From Polytrichum commune (lineage: Eukaryota; Streptophyta; Polytrichopsida; Polytrichales; Polytrichaceae): a stretch of 64,000 nucleotides of DNA. The position numbers and the translations under genes were made by a program. Every line of letters starts with the position of its first letter. Within the stretch, counting starts at the first letter, position 1. The stretch covers positions 43,740,440 through 43,804,439 of the forward strand of contig OX485807.1 in the NCBI GenBank assembly GCA_950295325.1, written 5' to 3'. A model generated the notes under the pieces. It was not told the origin of the DNA. It made no database searches and saw only the letters and a program-made list of their open reading frames with translations. Shown in pieces: positions 32,745 through 43,300 of this stretch.

Positions 32745-33085
32745 TGGGTTAAATGTGGTTAGGTGTGGCTCCAAGAACAAATAGCAAAAACGTGACATGC
32801 GTTTAAAGAGATCAAACCACATGCTAAAAATATCGTAACCATTCTGGGCTCGAAAGTCAACATAACTGGGGGGAGGGGCTATGTGACCATTTAATAAGCA
32901 CGAGAACCTTCACTTTGACAATGAATAAGATTTTCTTATGAGCTCCAAAAATTATGAGGAAAGTGGCTATGGTCTCGATTCGAATCCGCAAACCATCTCC
33001 TACTAATAGAGTGTTTCACATTATAGGAGGAGTTGAGCTAGTTGGGAAAAAGTGACCATTTAAGGCCCGTCTACTCTACAAGAGC
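32745..33085 (+). repeat. Dispersed repeat family A, best-preserved copy
   Basis: Runs from 'aatgtggttaggtgtggctc' to 'aaggcccgtctactcta', with all internal blocks seen in the other copies, including 'aatgaataagat', 'gagctccaaaaattatgag' and 'aagtgaccattta'. About 340 bp. No coding. Confidence 0.72.
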
Positions 33086-33222
33086 ATACTTGATGATCAG
33101 AATTCACAGATGATGTACAGCTTGAAATTCCATCTTGCTACATGCTTCTTCCTGAAAGTTGAAAGGAAGAATTATGTGAGACGCACCTGGACCTCCATGG
33201 ATTGTTGTAGTTTGGTGAAGAT

Positions 33223-34482
33223 CTAGCTGGGAGGTGGGCAATCTGCAGAGTTTGAATATGGAGGTGGAGGTGAAGATTCAGATGGCCACTTCCACTTGTC
33301 ACCACCCTTCGGTGGAGGTGAAGATTCAGATGGCCACTTCCACTTGTCACCACCCTTCGGTGGAGGTGAAGATTCAAATGGCCACTTCCACTTGTCACCA
33401 TCTTTCGGTGGAGGTGAAGACTTGTCGCCCCAGACAGGAGCCACAGGAATAGTTGGCAGAGGAACGAACGGCACACTGAATGGAGGCATGATAAACTTGA
33501 ACGGGGGAGGAGGAGGAGCGGCTACTGTGCAATCTTTACACTTCGGTGGAGGTGGAGATGATTCCCCGTATGTTGGTGGAGGTGGAGATGATTCCCCGTA
33601 TGTTGGTGGAGGTGGAGATGATTCCCCGTATGTTGGTGGAGGTGGAGATGATTCCTCGTACGTTGGTGGAGGTGGAGACTTGTCCTCATGCTTTGGTGGA
33701 GGTGGCGACTTGTCCTCATGCTTTGGTGGAGGTGGAGATGATTCCCCGTATGTTGGTGGAGGTGGAGATGATTCCTCGTACGTTGGTGGAGGTGGAGACT
33801 TGTCGTCATGCTTTGGTGGAGGTGGAGATGATTCCCCGTATGTTGGTGGAGGTGGAGATGATTCCTCGTACGTTGGTGGAGGTGGAGACTTGTCGTCATG
33901 CTTTGGTGGAGGTGGAGATGATTCCTCGTACGTTGGTGGAGGTGGAGACTTGTCGTCATGCTTTGGTGGAGGTGGAGATGATTCCCCGTATGTTGGTGGA
34001 GGTGGAGATGATTCCTCGTACGTTGGTGGAGGTGGAGACTTGTCCTCATGCTTTGGTGGAGGTGGAGATGATTCCCCGTATGTTGGTGGAGGTGGAGATG
34101 ATTCCTCGTACGTTGGTGGAGGTGGAGATGATTCCTCGTACATTGGTGGAGGTGGAGATGATTCCTCGTACATTGGTGGACTAGGGCTACCATAGCCATC
34201 AGGAGGGGGAGTAGATTCCCACTGGCCACTAGGTGGAGGTGGTGAAAGATCACCAACCCCTCCCCACCCGGGAGAGCTGCATCCCGAACAACCTGCGGGG
34301 GAAGCTGGGGGTGGAGGAGGACAGTCAGAATCAGAGTTGCCGTAGCCGGAATTGTCCAGCAACACCCTCGACGTAGCTAGTGCAGGCGTTACAGCTAATT
34401 GAGCTACAAGAATGACAGCCACCAACACTGCAGCAATGGGGCGGAGAGATTGTGGAGGCGGAACTGCAGGCGCTATCAACAT
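33223..34482 (-). CDS. Extensin-like Ser-Pro4 cell-wall protein
   Basis: One uninterrupted frame of 419 residues from ATG 34482, which directly precedes a hydrophobic signal peptide (about residues 17-35, ending ...TPALATS). In-frame ATGs at 34560, 34548 and 34596 exist; the TATA box at about 34622 makes 34596 unlikely to be transcribed, but 34560 is possible. The mature protein has a CSGC-containing N-terminal part, then about 21 decapeptides of the form SPPPP + TYEES, TYGES, KHEDK or KHDDK, then three SSPPPKxGDKWKWP units and a Cys-containing tail. Ser-Pro4 is the motif hydroxylated and arabinosylated in extensins, and such proteins are secreted to the wall. The Y-x-Y crosslink motif is absent; single Tyr residues alternate with acidic and basic cassettes. 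Best described as extensin-like or a proline-rich hybrid. The repeated DNA makes exact repeat number assembly-sensitive. Confidence 0.85.
   Translation of the reverse strand: MLIAPAVPPPQSLRPIAAVLVAVILVAQLAVTPALATSRVLLDNSGYGNSDSDCPPPPPASPAGCSGCSSPGWGGVGDLSPPPPSGQWESTPPPDGYGSPSPPMYEESSPPPPMYEESSPPPPTYEESSPPPPTYGESSPPPPKHEDKSPPPPTYEESSPPPPTYGESSPPPPKHDDKSPPPPTYEESSPPPPKHDDKSPPPPTYEESSPPPPTYGESSPPPPKHDDKSPPPPTYEESSPPPPTYGESSPPPPKHEDKSPPPPKHEDKSPPPPTYEESSPPPPTYGESSPPPPTYGESSPPPPTYGESSPPPPKCKDCTVAAPPPPPFKFIMPPFSVPFVPLPTIPVAPVWGDKSSPPPKDGDKWKWPFESSPPPKGGDKWKWPSESSPPPKGGDKWKWPSESSPPPPYSNSADCPPPS
33541..34180 (-). repeat. 30-bp coding minisatellite of the extensin-like gene
   Basis: About 21 units of 30 bp, each encoding one decapeptide. 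They are organised partly into 90-bp higher-order units (TYEES-TYGES-KHxDK). Because 30 is a multiple of three, other frames on both strands stay open through it, which produces long spurious frames. Confidence 0.95.
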
Positions 34483-34617
34483 CTTCAAGAAATTAGTACT
34501 ACAGTGGTAACTTGTGTCTACTTCCAACTCCCTTTGAATCCTCTTCATGATGACGAGCATGAAGGTGTTGTAAGACTTGCAGTAGCTGTAAATCATGATG
34601 AAGAGGGAATCGGACCT

Positions 34618-34634
34618 GGAAGCTTATATAGTGC
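34618..34634 (-). promoter_or_regulatory. TATA box of the extensin-like gene
   Basis: The minus strand reads CACTATATAAGC here. Transcription would be expected about 30 bp downstream, near 34590, giving a leader of roughly 110 nt before the preferred start codon at 34482. Confidence 0.6.
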
Positions 34635-34809
34635 ATTGCACAAGCTAGGATCTCGACACCCTGCAACTTTGGAGCCACAAGTCCCATCATGGCAATGCTG
34701 AAAGTGAGTGAGCATGATCTGAACCTGGAGCAATCTCCACCTACGTGCTGAAGATGATCCGGGCCTCCGTGCACTTTAAACCCTTTTGTTGTCGCCAATT
34801 TTCCCAGCT

Positions 34810-36148
34810 GGTATGCAGTCATCATGGTTGTGTTGATAATACGTACCTGTCCATGAGTGATTGTGAACTAGGCAATGGATGCAAGGAGCCATGCCACGGT
34901 TGTTGTGAGTGTCCACCTTACTATGCCGCAGTATTCCCAAGCGGTATGCACTCATCAAGTTTGTGCTAGTAGTAGTAGCCTATACATGAGTGATTGTGAA
35001 CTAGGTATTGGATGCAAGGACTCATGTCATGGGTTGTGGTTGGCGTGCAACTTACCAAGTCGCGGTATTTGCCAGTTGGTATGTAGTTGTCATCATTGTG
35101 TTGATAGTACTTACATGTTCATGAGTGATTGTGAACTAGGCAATGGATGCGAGGAGCCATGCCACGGTTGTTGTGAGTGTCCACCTTACTATGCCACAGT
35201 ATTCCCAAGCGGTATGCAGTTGTCAAGTTTGTGCTAGTAGTACTAGCCTATGCATGTGTGATTGTGAACTAGGTATTGGATGCAAGGACTCATGTCATGG
35301 GTTGTGGTTGGCGTGCAACTTACCAAGTCGCGGTATTTGCCAGTTGGTATGTAGTCGTCATGATTGTGTTGATAATACGTACTTGTCCATGAGTGATTGT
35401 GAACTAGGCAATGGATGCGAGGAGCCATGCCACGGTTGTTGTGAGTGTCCACCTTACTATGCCGTAGTATTCCCAAGCGGTATGCACTCATCAAGTTTGT
35501 GCTAGTAATACTAGCCTATACATGAGTGATTGTGAACTAGGTATTGGATGCAAGGACTCATGCCATGGGTTGTGCTTGGCGTGCAACTTACCAAGTCACG
35601 GTACTTGCCAAATGGTACACAGTCGTCATGATTGTGTTGATAATACGTACCTGTCCATGAGTGATTGTAAACTAGGTAATGGATGCGAGGAGCCATTCCA
35701 TGGTTGTTGTGAGTGTGCACCTTACCATGCCGCAGTATTCCCAAGCGGTATGCAGTCATCAAGTTTGTGCTAGTAATACTAACCTATACATGAGTGATTG
35801 TGAACTAGGTATTGGATGCAAGGACTCATGCCATGGCTTGTGGTAGGCATGCAACTTACCAAGTCGCGGTATTTGCCAGTTGGTATGTAATCGTCATGAT
35901 TGTGTTGATAGTACTTACATGTCCATGAGTAATTGTGAACTAGCAATGGATGCAAGGAGCCATGTCACAGTTGTTGTGAGCATCCAGTTTACTAAGTTGT
36001 AGTACTCCCAAGCAGTATGCATTCATCATGTTTATGTTAGTAATACTAGCCTATACATGAGTGATTGTGAACTAGATATCGGATGCAAGGAGCCATGTCA
36101 CAGTTGTTGTGAGCGTCCAGTTTACTAAGTTGTAGTACTCCCAAGCAT
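34810..36148. repeat. 268-bp dimeric tandem array upstream of the extensin-like gene
   Basis: The marker 'ggagccatg' recurs at 34885, 35153, 35421, 35689 and 35956, a spacing of 268 or 267 bp. Each 268-bp unit consists of two related ~134-bp halves, both carrying 'gagtgattgtgaactagg' followed by 'ggatgc.agga'. The halves differ as 'ggagccatg' versus 'ggactcatg'. A lone half-unit ends the array near 36148, and diverged copies follow at 36408-36700 and 37430-37740. Units near the gene are the most alike, which suggests recent amplification. Unit length is not a multiple of three. Confidence 0.93.
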
Positions 36149-36150
36149 TA

Positions 36151-36407
36151 TGGCCTTATCAACTAAAATGAGCCAATTGGTCCACTCAATTTGATGTAGG
36201 GAACATGATGGGAATGTAATGATTGCTAGTTGGTACAAGAGAATACCTATTGAGGGTTCTTAAAATACAACTCAACCATTCCAATACACCCACACATGTT
36301 TATAAAACCATGCAAATAATCAATTGTAATATAAAAGATCTCATCAATTGTGACGGTACGGATTGTCTCATAATGGCCCAATTGGCTCATTTTAGTTGAT
36401 AAGGCCA
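36151..36407. mobile_element. Stowaway/mariner-like MITE inserted in the tandem array
   Basis: A perfect inverted terminal repeat of 30 bp begins TGGCCTTATCAACTAAAATG at the left; the right end is its reverse complement. Flanked by TA on both sides, the duplication used by Tc1/mariner-Stowaway elements. It is 257 bp and noncoding. It splits one unit of the tandem array: 'cccaagca' before it and 'tttgcattcatcatg' after it together match an unbroken 'cccaagcagtatgcattcat' at about 36007. Confidence 0.92.
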
Positions 36408-38426
36408 TAGTTTGCATTCATCATGTTTATGTTAGTAATACTAGCCTATACATGAGTGATTGTGAACTAGGTATCGGATGCAAGGACTCATGCCACAGGT
36501 TGTGGTAGGCGTGCAACTTACCAAGTCGTAGTATTTCCTAGGTAGTATGCAGTCGTCATGATTGTGATGATAATACTTACATGTCCATGAGTGATTATGA
36601 ACTAGGTGATGGTAATGAGGAATCATGACACAGTGTAGTAGCATCCATCTTACTAAGCTGCAATTTTCCCAGCTATTACGAAGTTGTCATGATTATGCCA
36701 CACCATTCATGGTATTTAGTATCACATGTAATTGACATTCAAATATTTATGGACTAACCACTTGTCAAGAAACAATAAGGGATGTGCACTTTTGGGGACA
36801 AAAACATCAATTAACAACATGAAAAGCAACAATAGAATAACCATTGTACCTCAAATGTTTGTATTCCTTGTTCACCAACCACCATATTTGTGTAGTTTTG
36901 CGATCTAGTGTACGTGATATTGGCAGTTGGAATTGTCCAAAATTCATGCATAAATGCAAATATACTTGAATCCTAGTTATGTATTATTGTGTCATTTACC
37001 CTATTTTGAGGCATATACTAGGTTAAGCTAATGATCAACAAATATATTATTATTGTCACCTCATGACACTTGGTGGTCAAGTGCACTTACTAATATCTTG
37101 GCAAGAGTATGTTCAATAGTGTTATGAGGTGTATGTTTATGTTACACAATGGTCTACAAGTTGACTAAAGTGTACACAAATGACATTTGCCATTAGATGT
37201 TCAATAATAATCTTCCCCATTTGCATACTACAACGCAAAACTATCATCTCAAATATCCCAATGTACTATGCTAAATGTTAGAATATAAAAACAAATTCAT
37301 TGAAAAAAAATCACTTCATAGGTTAGACAAATATCGAATAGGCAATTTGTGGACATGGTGTTTTGAGGCGTCTACTTTAGGCTCTTTGCAAAGTCTACGT
37401 GACACTAAATACCATAAACGGTGTAGTAATACTAACATGTGCACTCAAACGACTTTGAATTAGGTAATGAATGCAAGGAGCCATCCCACAAGCTATAGTG
37501 AACAACCATCTTAATAAGCCACAATGTTCCCAACGGGTATGCAATTGTTATGATTTTGCTAGTACTACTAACTTGTACATGATTGATTGTGAATTAGGTA
37601 ATGAATGTGAGGAGCCATTCCACAGGTTATAGTAGCCATCCAACTTATTAAACCGTGGTACTCTCAATCGGTATATAATCATCATGATTTTGCTCATAAT
37701 ACTAATTTGTACAAGAGTGATTTGTGAACTAGGTGATGGATGCAGCAACCATCTTGACTAATATTTAAGTAAAACTAGACTAAATCCAAGTCCAAGCCCA
37801 AATTATAACATGATATCCACACAACAATGTATGTGATGGTAACGAAACACCCAAGTTGAATGTGTAAAGTAGGAAGGAAGGGAGAAAGACCAGGAGAGGA
37901 AGGGAAGATGGGGGAAGAGGAAAGATAGAATTTTCTCGTTATGCTAAATTTAGTTATATTTCCAATGGTGTGGCATTTCTTTTCTCTTGACTGTTTATGG
38001 AATATTATTAAGAAGGGTTCTTGTTGGAAGCAGAAGTGAATAAGTAGATAAGTAAACATGAATGAATAGTGGCTTATGATATGTCAGCGATCTTCAAAAA
38101 TGCCAAACTCGGCAAAATTCATGAGTTCCACGTTTTCCCAACAAAGTTGCGATCATGTAAAGTGCTCAGCAAGCATGGCACACATGATTGGCAAATGGTA
38201 AGGCACCTATCTGGGGAAAATTCGAAGAGGCATGGCAAACTCAGAAAGCCTGCGCACTCCGAAAGTGCTAAGAATAAGTGAACGAAAGAATGTCACCAAA
38301 CAAAAAGATCCAACATGGTCATGAACTTTCCTGCTGTGCATGATTTCTACACTTTTTGTCTACATGCTGCTATGTTTTTGTCTCTCCACACTAATCATGA
38401 TCCACCCATATAATTCAAGGTGCAAT
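36408..38426. other. Diverged tandem-array remnants and AT-rich DNA
   Basis: Degenerate copies of the 134-bp half-unit occur at about 36420-36690 and 37430-37740. Between them is AT-rich DNA with no recognisable gene. Short frames at 37275-37463 and 38069-38281 have no family resemblance. Confidence 0.5.
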
Positions 38427-38817
38427 AGTACACTAAATATGATATTTAGTGTCATATGGCATTTTATTTCACTATGGTAAATTTTCGGATGACACTTCTT
38501 ATGACGAAGTGAACAAATATTGTCATGGATGATGGATGAGCTCATCCATTCGCCAAAACTCTTCCTTCTCTTGCCAGCAACTTGTGATGAGATATTGTCA
38601 TAGATGGTTGAAATTTGGATGGAAAATCACTTGGTAAGTGACAGTAATTTGCAACACTATAAATCTATAATCCCCCAGAAAATTTACAAGGACTGACAAA
38701 TAATTTTGGGTTAATATTTAGTGTTGGTGACGCTACACCGTGGTTTACAGTCAGTATTGGGCAAGACAATTAGAACAGATGACACTAAATACCAAAGTTA
38801 GTGGAGTTTGAAATGTG
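38427..38817. mobile_element. Family-B MITE-like element (copy 3)
   Basis: Left end CACTAAATATGATATTTAGTG, itself nearly palindromic, and right end 'gatgacactaaatacca...ttagtg'. Contains 'tcatggatgatggatgag', 'aaatcacttggtaagtgacag' and 'gtgttggtgacgctac' blocks also found in copy 4 at 51790 and, reversed, in copy 2 at 23925. About 390 bp. Confidence 0.75.
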
Positions 38818-40391
38818 TTGTCATGAGTTCATCAGAAAACAAGAAGATCCATACTTGGCAGAGTTCCTTGGTTTAAATCTAAGGACATCCAGATGTTTTG
38901 CTTGTGGACATTTGTTTCAGGGGACAAGCTTGCATGCTGACATGACGTGCGTGTTTCATGTTTTTTCACATGTATTGTAGTAACTTAGTCCTCCACCACT
39001 ATGTAGATGGTCATTGGTAGATGGGGTATGTGGACCTCATGTGGTCACTCTTTATCGAGCACCTAAAGCTCTGTGGTATATGGCAAGGCTTGTAGTTAAG
39101 AAAGACACCAAAAAGACGCGTGCTACAATGAGATTGAATTATGTGCTTGAGATATATACACCTATTTGGATTTAATAGTGAACACAATTGGGAGAGTCTT
39201 CATACCACTTCAAGAGAAAGAGATCTTCCCATTTTGTGTCAAAACACCAATTCTGAAACTTGAAATGCCCAACTTCTGTGGTTAGTGATTGCTCACTGGA
39301 TGAAAGAAATTCCAAGCCAATTTATCTGTGGAGTCAGAGTGCCCACAATAGGTCCACATACCTTAGGTTGACCGAGGTTGTACACAGACACATCTCCACA
39401 GCTACATGCAAATTAGTGTGATGAAAAAATAACCTACGCACAATGGCACATTTGTGCAGTTTCATCCAAGCTTTTCTCCACCTATCATACTTGCATACGT
39501 GATTGATTTAGTGTGTGCACATTGTCATTGATTTGGTTTTAGACATGAAAGTAAATTGCCAACTTATTCATGTACTTGGTGTAAAACACCAAGCCTTTTC
39601 TTCCTTATGATTGGTTTCAGCATTTGATTGCCTTTGAGTTCACAGTGACCACAATGGTTTTACACACTAGTAGGCAGAATTTTCATTGACTGCAGTATTA
39701 ACTACAAACTACACGTCTTTAGTCAGAGCTGGCAATTATGGTGGGAGTGAGTAAGAACCTAAGATGGAAAACTTACAGCAACCATGTTTCCTCACATTTT
39801 TGGCCATGACCTTTATTCTAAACATCAATCAAACTACTACTATAATGTCCAAATTAAGATCACTAAACACATGCTCATTTCTATTTAATGCTCCAAATAA
39901 CACATGAAGTGAGTTGGATGTCAAGAAGTGTTAATTGGTGTCGATTGATGTCCACAGATAGGATACATTTGAACTTTGAAAGTTCAATTGACCACATTTA
40001 GTCAACAAGCATGTTACAACCAGTAATACAGGAACTAAGGACACAATGAGATAGCAAGTTGCGTGAGCAAATTTCTAGTGTTTTTGGTCTTTGCAAGTCA
40101 TTGAAAAATGTGCCAGCAATGCCTCTAATTTTTTCCTTCTAAACACAAGATATATTTACAACTAATCACGCCTAACAGTCTCATAATTTCTAAACCTACT
40201 CCTCATAAACCCGTAAAGTGTGCACAATAACGTGAACACGTATTTTGTGGGTCGGGAATCACTGCTTCTGGTTGATTCTTCATTTTCACAGGTAAAGAAT
40301 TCCTCGTTATACATGTGAACCCAAGCAGTGTAAAGGTATCACCTCTAGGGCGGTCATCCATAATCAATGGATTTTTTCACACCATCAATAT
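38818..40391. other. Intergenic, 3' flank of the RING gene
   Basis: Holds a partial family-A copy near 39030-39190 ('gacaccaaaaagac', 'aatagtgaacacaattggg'). No coding frame recognised. The 3' UTR of the RING gene probably occupies the part nearest 40391. Confidence 0.45.
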
Positions 40392-43300
40392 TTACACATC
40401 GAATACTGGCATGCGCTCCACAATGGTGTTCCGACAAACGGGACAGTGTTTGCACTTCTCTGAGCAAAAGCTGCATGCACAGAGATAAAATTTACTTGAG
40501 AAATAATAGCTCATAAGTGAATCAGCAGTAGGCATCATTGCAGTATATATTAAAAAAATCGTGACATAAATGTACAAGAAAAACTACTTACCTGCATAAT
40601 ATCCGGTGTCGGCAGGGCATAAGAACTACACTTATGTCTCTTTCAAAACAAACTCGGCACAACACTTTCTCCTGCAGCTCAATGGAAAAAACAGCCATAA
40701 GAACCTACAGGCCTGAACTTGCAGCAATTGTTTCACTGAAAATCCCCGCTCAACACCACCCAAGGAATGAGAACATATGGTTTCTACTTACATTTTGCAG
40801 GCGATCATACTCTTGTTGTTGATGTTTGGTTATTTCTGCTTGCTCACCAAGAACTGCTTGCAGTCTCCACACCTACACAGATAGATCACCATTTCAGACT
40901 AAGGTGGGCGGGCCTTGTTTGGTTACTTTTTGCTGTTTGCTACCTTCTACTACTCGGATTCAAGAGGTTAAAATTTCTGTGCGTCCGCAAATGTATCTGA
41001 AGAAGCCAGGAACAATCCCACAAATTCTTGGAGCTGATCTCAATTTTTATAAATCATCAAAATCCACTGACAGTGAGCCATAAAAAGGCCACAAAGGTCC
41101 CCCCCCCCAAATTATGTTGACTATTGAACCTAGAATGGTGAACAAATTTTGAGCACACAGTCCGATCTGCTTTAAACACATGTCTTTATGGTGTCTGTTC
41201 TTAGATCTGCACCTAACCACCCTCCACTCAAATATAGGTGTCCAAATAAGATAAGTAACTAATAGGCCCGCTTACCTTATAAAAACATAGACAATACACA
41301 TCCAATGCAAGTTTAAAACATTCCCATGAATCCATTCCAACTAACCCCAGTGAGTAATTCATGCATCACCCATCTCAAAACTTAAAAATATCCCTTGCAG
41401 CCTGGTCAGCTTCACTGGTGGTGAAAAAAATAGAGGTATTCTACAATTAGGACAAGATCACAAATAAATACCATGGCACCTAAAGCGCCATGTGTATAAA
41501 TTTAGACTTGATAAAAGAAGTGCCTAAAACATAACAAAAAATCCATCCCACGTATTGAGACTACTGAACTGAAGTTTATGGGCATGAACCCATGACAAAT
41601 TGAGACAGATATTACCTCTTCTGCAAGGTCCCGTCTTGCCATCTTCTTTACCACCTCAGGTGCAAGTCCACTGAAAGTGTTGTAGCTGTCGATTCATCCA
41701 AGTTAATGGTGTTATAAAGTTTGATCTTCCCATCAACACATCAACCTACATGAGATCTAAATAAGGCTCCCTAATATATATATATATATATACGACCATA
41801 GTACCTTATCAGGTTCTTGACTGTAGGTGCCACATATCAAGCAGTGGTTGGTTGAAGCATGTCAAAAATTGATGTGGCAAGCAAGGTGTCTTCAATTTTT
41901 TACCCAACTTACCTTGTAGCTTCAGACTGGAAGAGTCGGGCATGCTCTTCCCTGCTGGTCTCATCTATTGACCACCACCCAAGGAGCCTGTAAATATTGA
42001 GAGCCAACTGTAAATACTAACACCTTCCAAGTGTGAACATGCACAGTCCAATCGCAAAAATATCAAACAACCACCTATGAACTCCGTGACTGAGCCTAAT
42101 ATGTTCACCTAGCAGCACCTTGAAAAAAGTGTACCCTTGAATCCTCCAGAACTGCAGTCAATATTTAATTTAGTGTGGCATTAGATGCAATGTGCCACAT
42201 GTTTATTGTGGTTCACATTATTATTCAAATTCTTGGATATTGATGTGCCATTGTCTTATTATAACTTACTGAAGCCTCTTTTCCATATAGAAACTAATAT
42301 TTGTGTTCTAATAGTAATCACCCACATTAATCTATGCTCATGATTGATTATGTGGCCCATAATAATTAATGTTCATTGTCCTGGGTCAATGATGAATAGT
42401 GTGGCCCACATTAAATCAGATATATAGTGTAGAAAATGGGACAACTCCAAAAAAGGGAGAGCCTACCGTGAACCATGATGAAGAAACCCACAGCAATCAT
42501 CTGATTTCGTGAAGTAAGCCAAACGACGGGCACCACTTGATTCAGAAAGACGTAGTGTAAACCATAGCTGCTCTAGCAGCCTTAGCAATGCATAGCAAAC
42601 AGCAACACCCTGAACTAATAGAAGTGGCGAGAAAAGTACAATCACAGGAATGTGGCGAGCCTTCTCTGGTGTCCCCTGCAAAAACATTTGTGCCAGAAAA
42701 TCAATCTCCTAAGATGCAACTGGAGAAGTTATTATCATTAAACTCAATAAGCAAATACAGGTAGGTAGTGTTGCTAAATTCCCTGCATCCTGACCTGTAT
42801 AGTAATGAGCTTGTCATGAATTGCAAAATTGAACATGACATGAAAAATCAAAATTAACACTTACTACATGTATTCAATGTACAAGTTCTATCAAGAATGT
42901 GGTTATCCTCTAACTCAACTTGACTTTTGGTCGGCAGTTGGTTGTTTTGCATACAACACCTTCCATAATTGGTAAGTTTTCAGTGCATGCTTGGGAGTAG
43001 TGTGGAAGTTTAAACGAACAACATTCTATGTTGATTCATGGTCGAACTCATTCTAGCATGCCAAGAGGTGCTAAAGGGAGTTTGGCCCTCAATAAACCAA
43101 AATAGGTTGCTATCCATTCGGATCCAACACTACCTCTGAGCACGGACCACAAGTGGAAAAAAATTATTGATTTTGTTTGCACAAAAACCAATGGAAGATC
43201 ATAGGGGACAAAAACACCCGACAAAAGGACTTGTTGAGTTGAAGGATAGCACTATTGCAGAGGTAAATAAAGTATTCAAGTGCAAATCCCTCCAATGCAG

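Noticed and set aside
33234-34256. Long open frames of 200-300 codons on the plus strand and in a second minus frame across the extensin-like gene
   Set aside because: They arise because the 30-bp repeat is a multiple of three and contains no stop in several frames. Only the minus frame with signal peptide and SPPPP repeats makes biological sense.
34875-35773. Cys-rich frames (MSDCELGNGC...) in the 268-bp array that look like small secreted peptides
   Set aside because: The period of 268 bp is not a multiple of three, so each unit shifts frame. No signal peptide is present and the 'peptides' repeat only because the DNA repeats.
34810-37740. CRISPR-like array
   Set aside because: The repeats are 134/268 bp without short conserved repeats separated by unique spacers, and this is a plant nuclear sequence.
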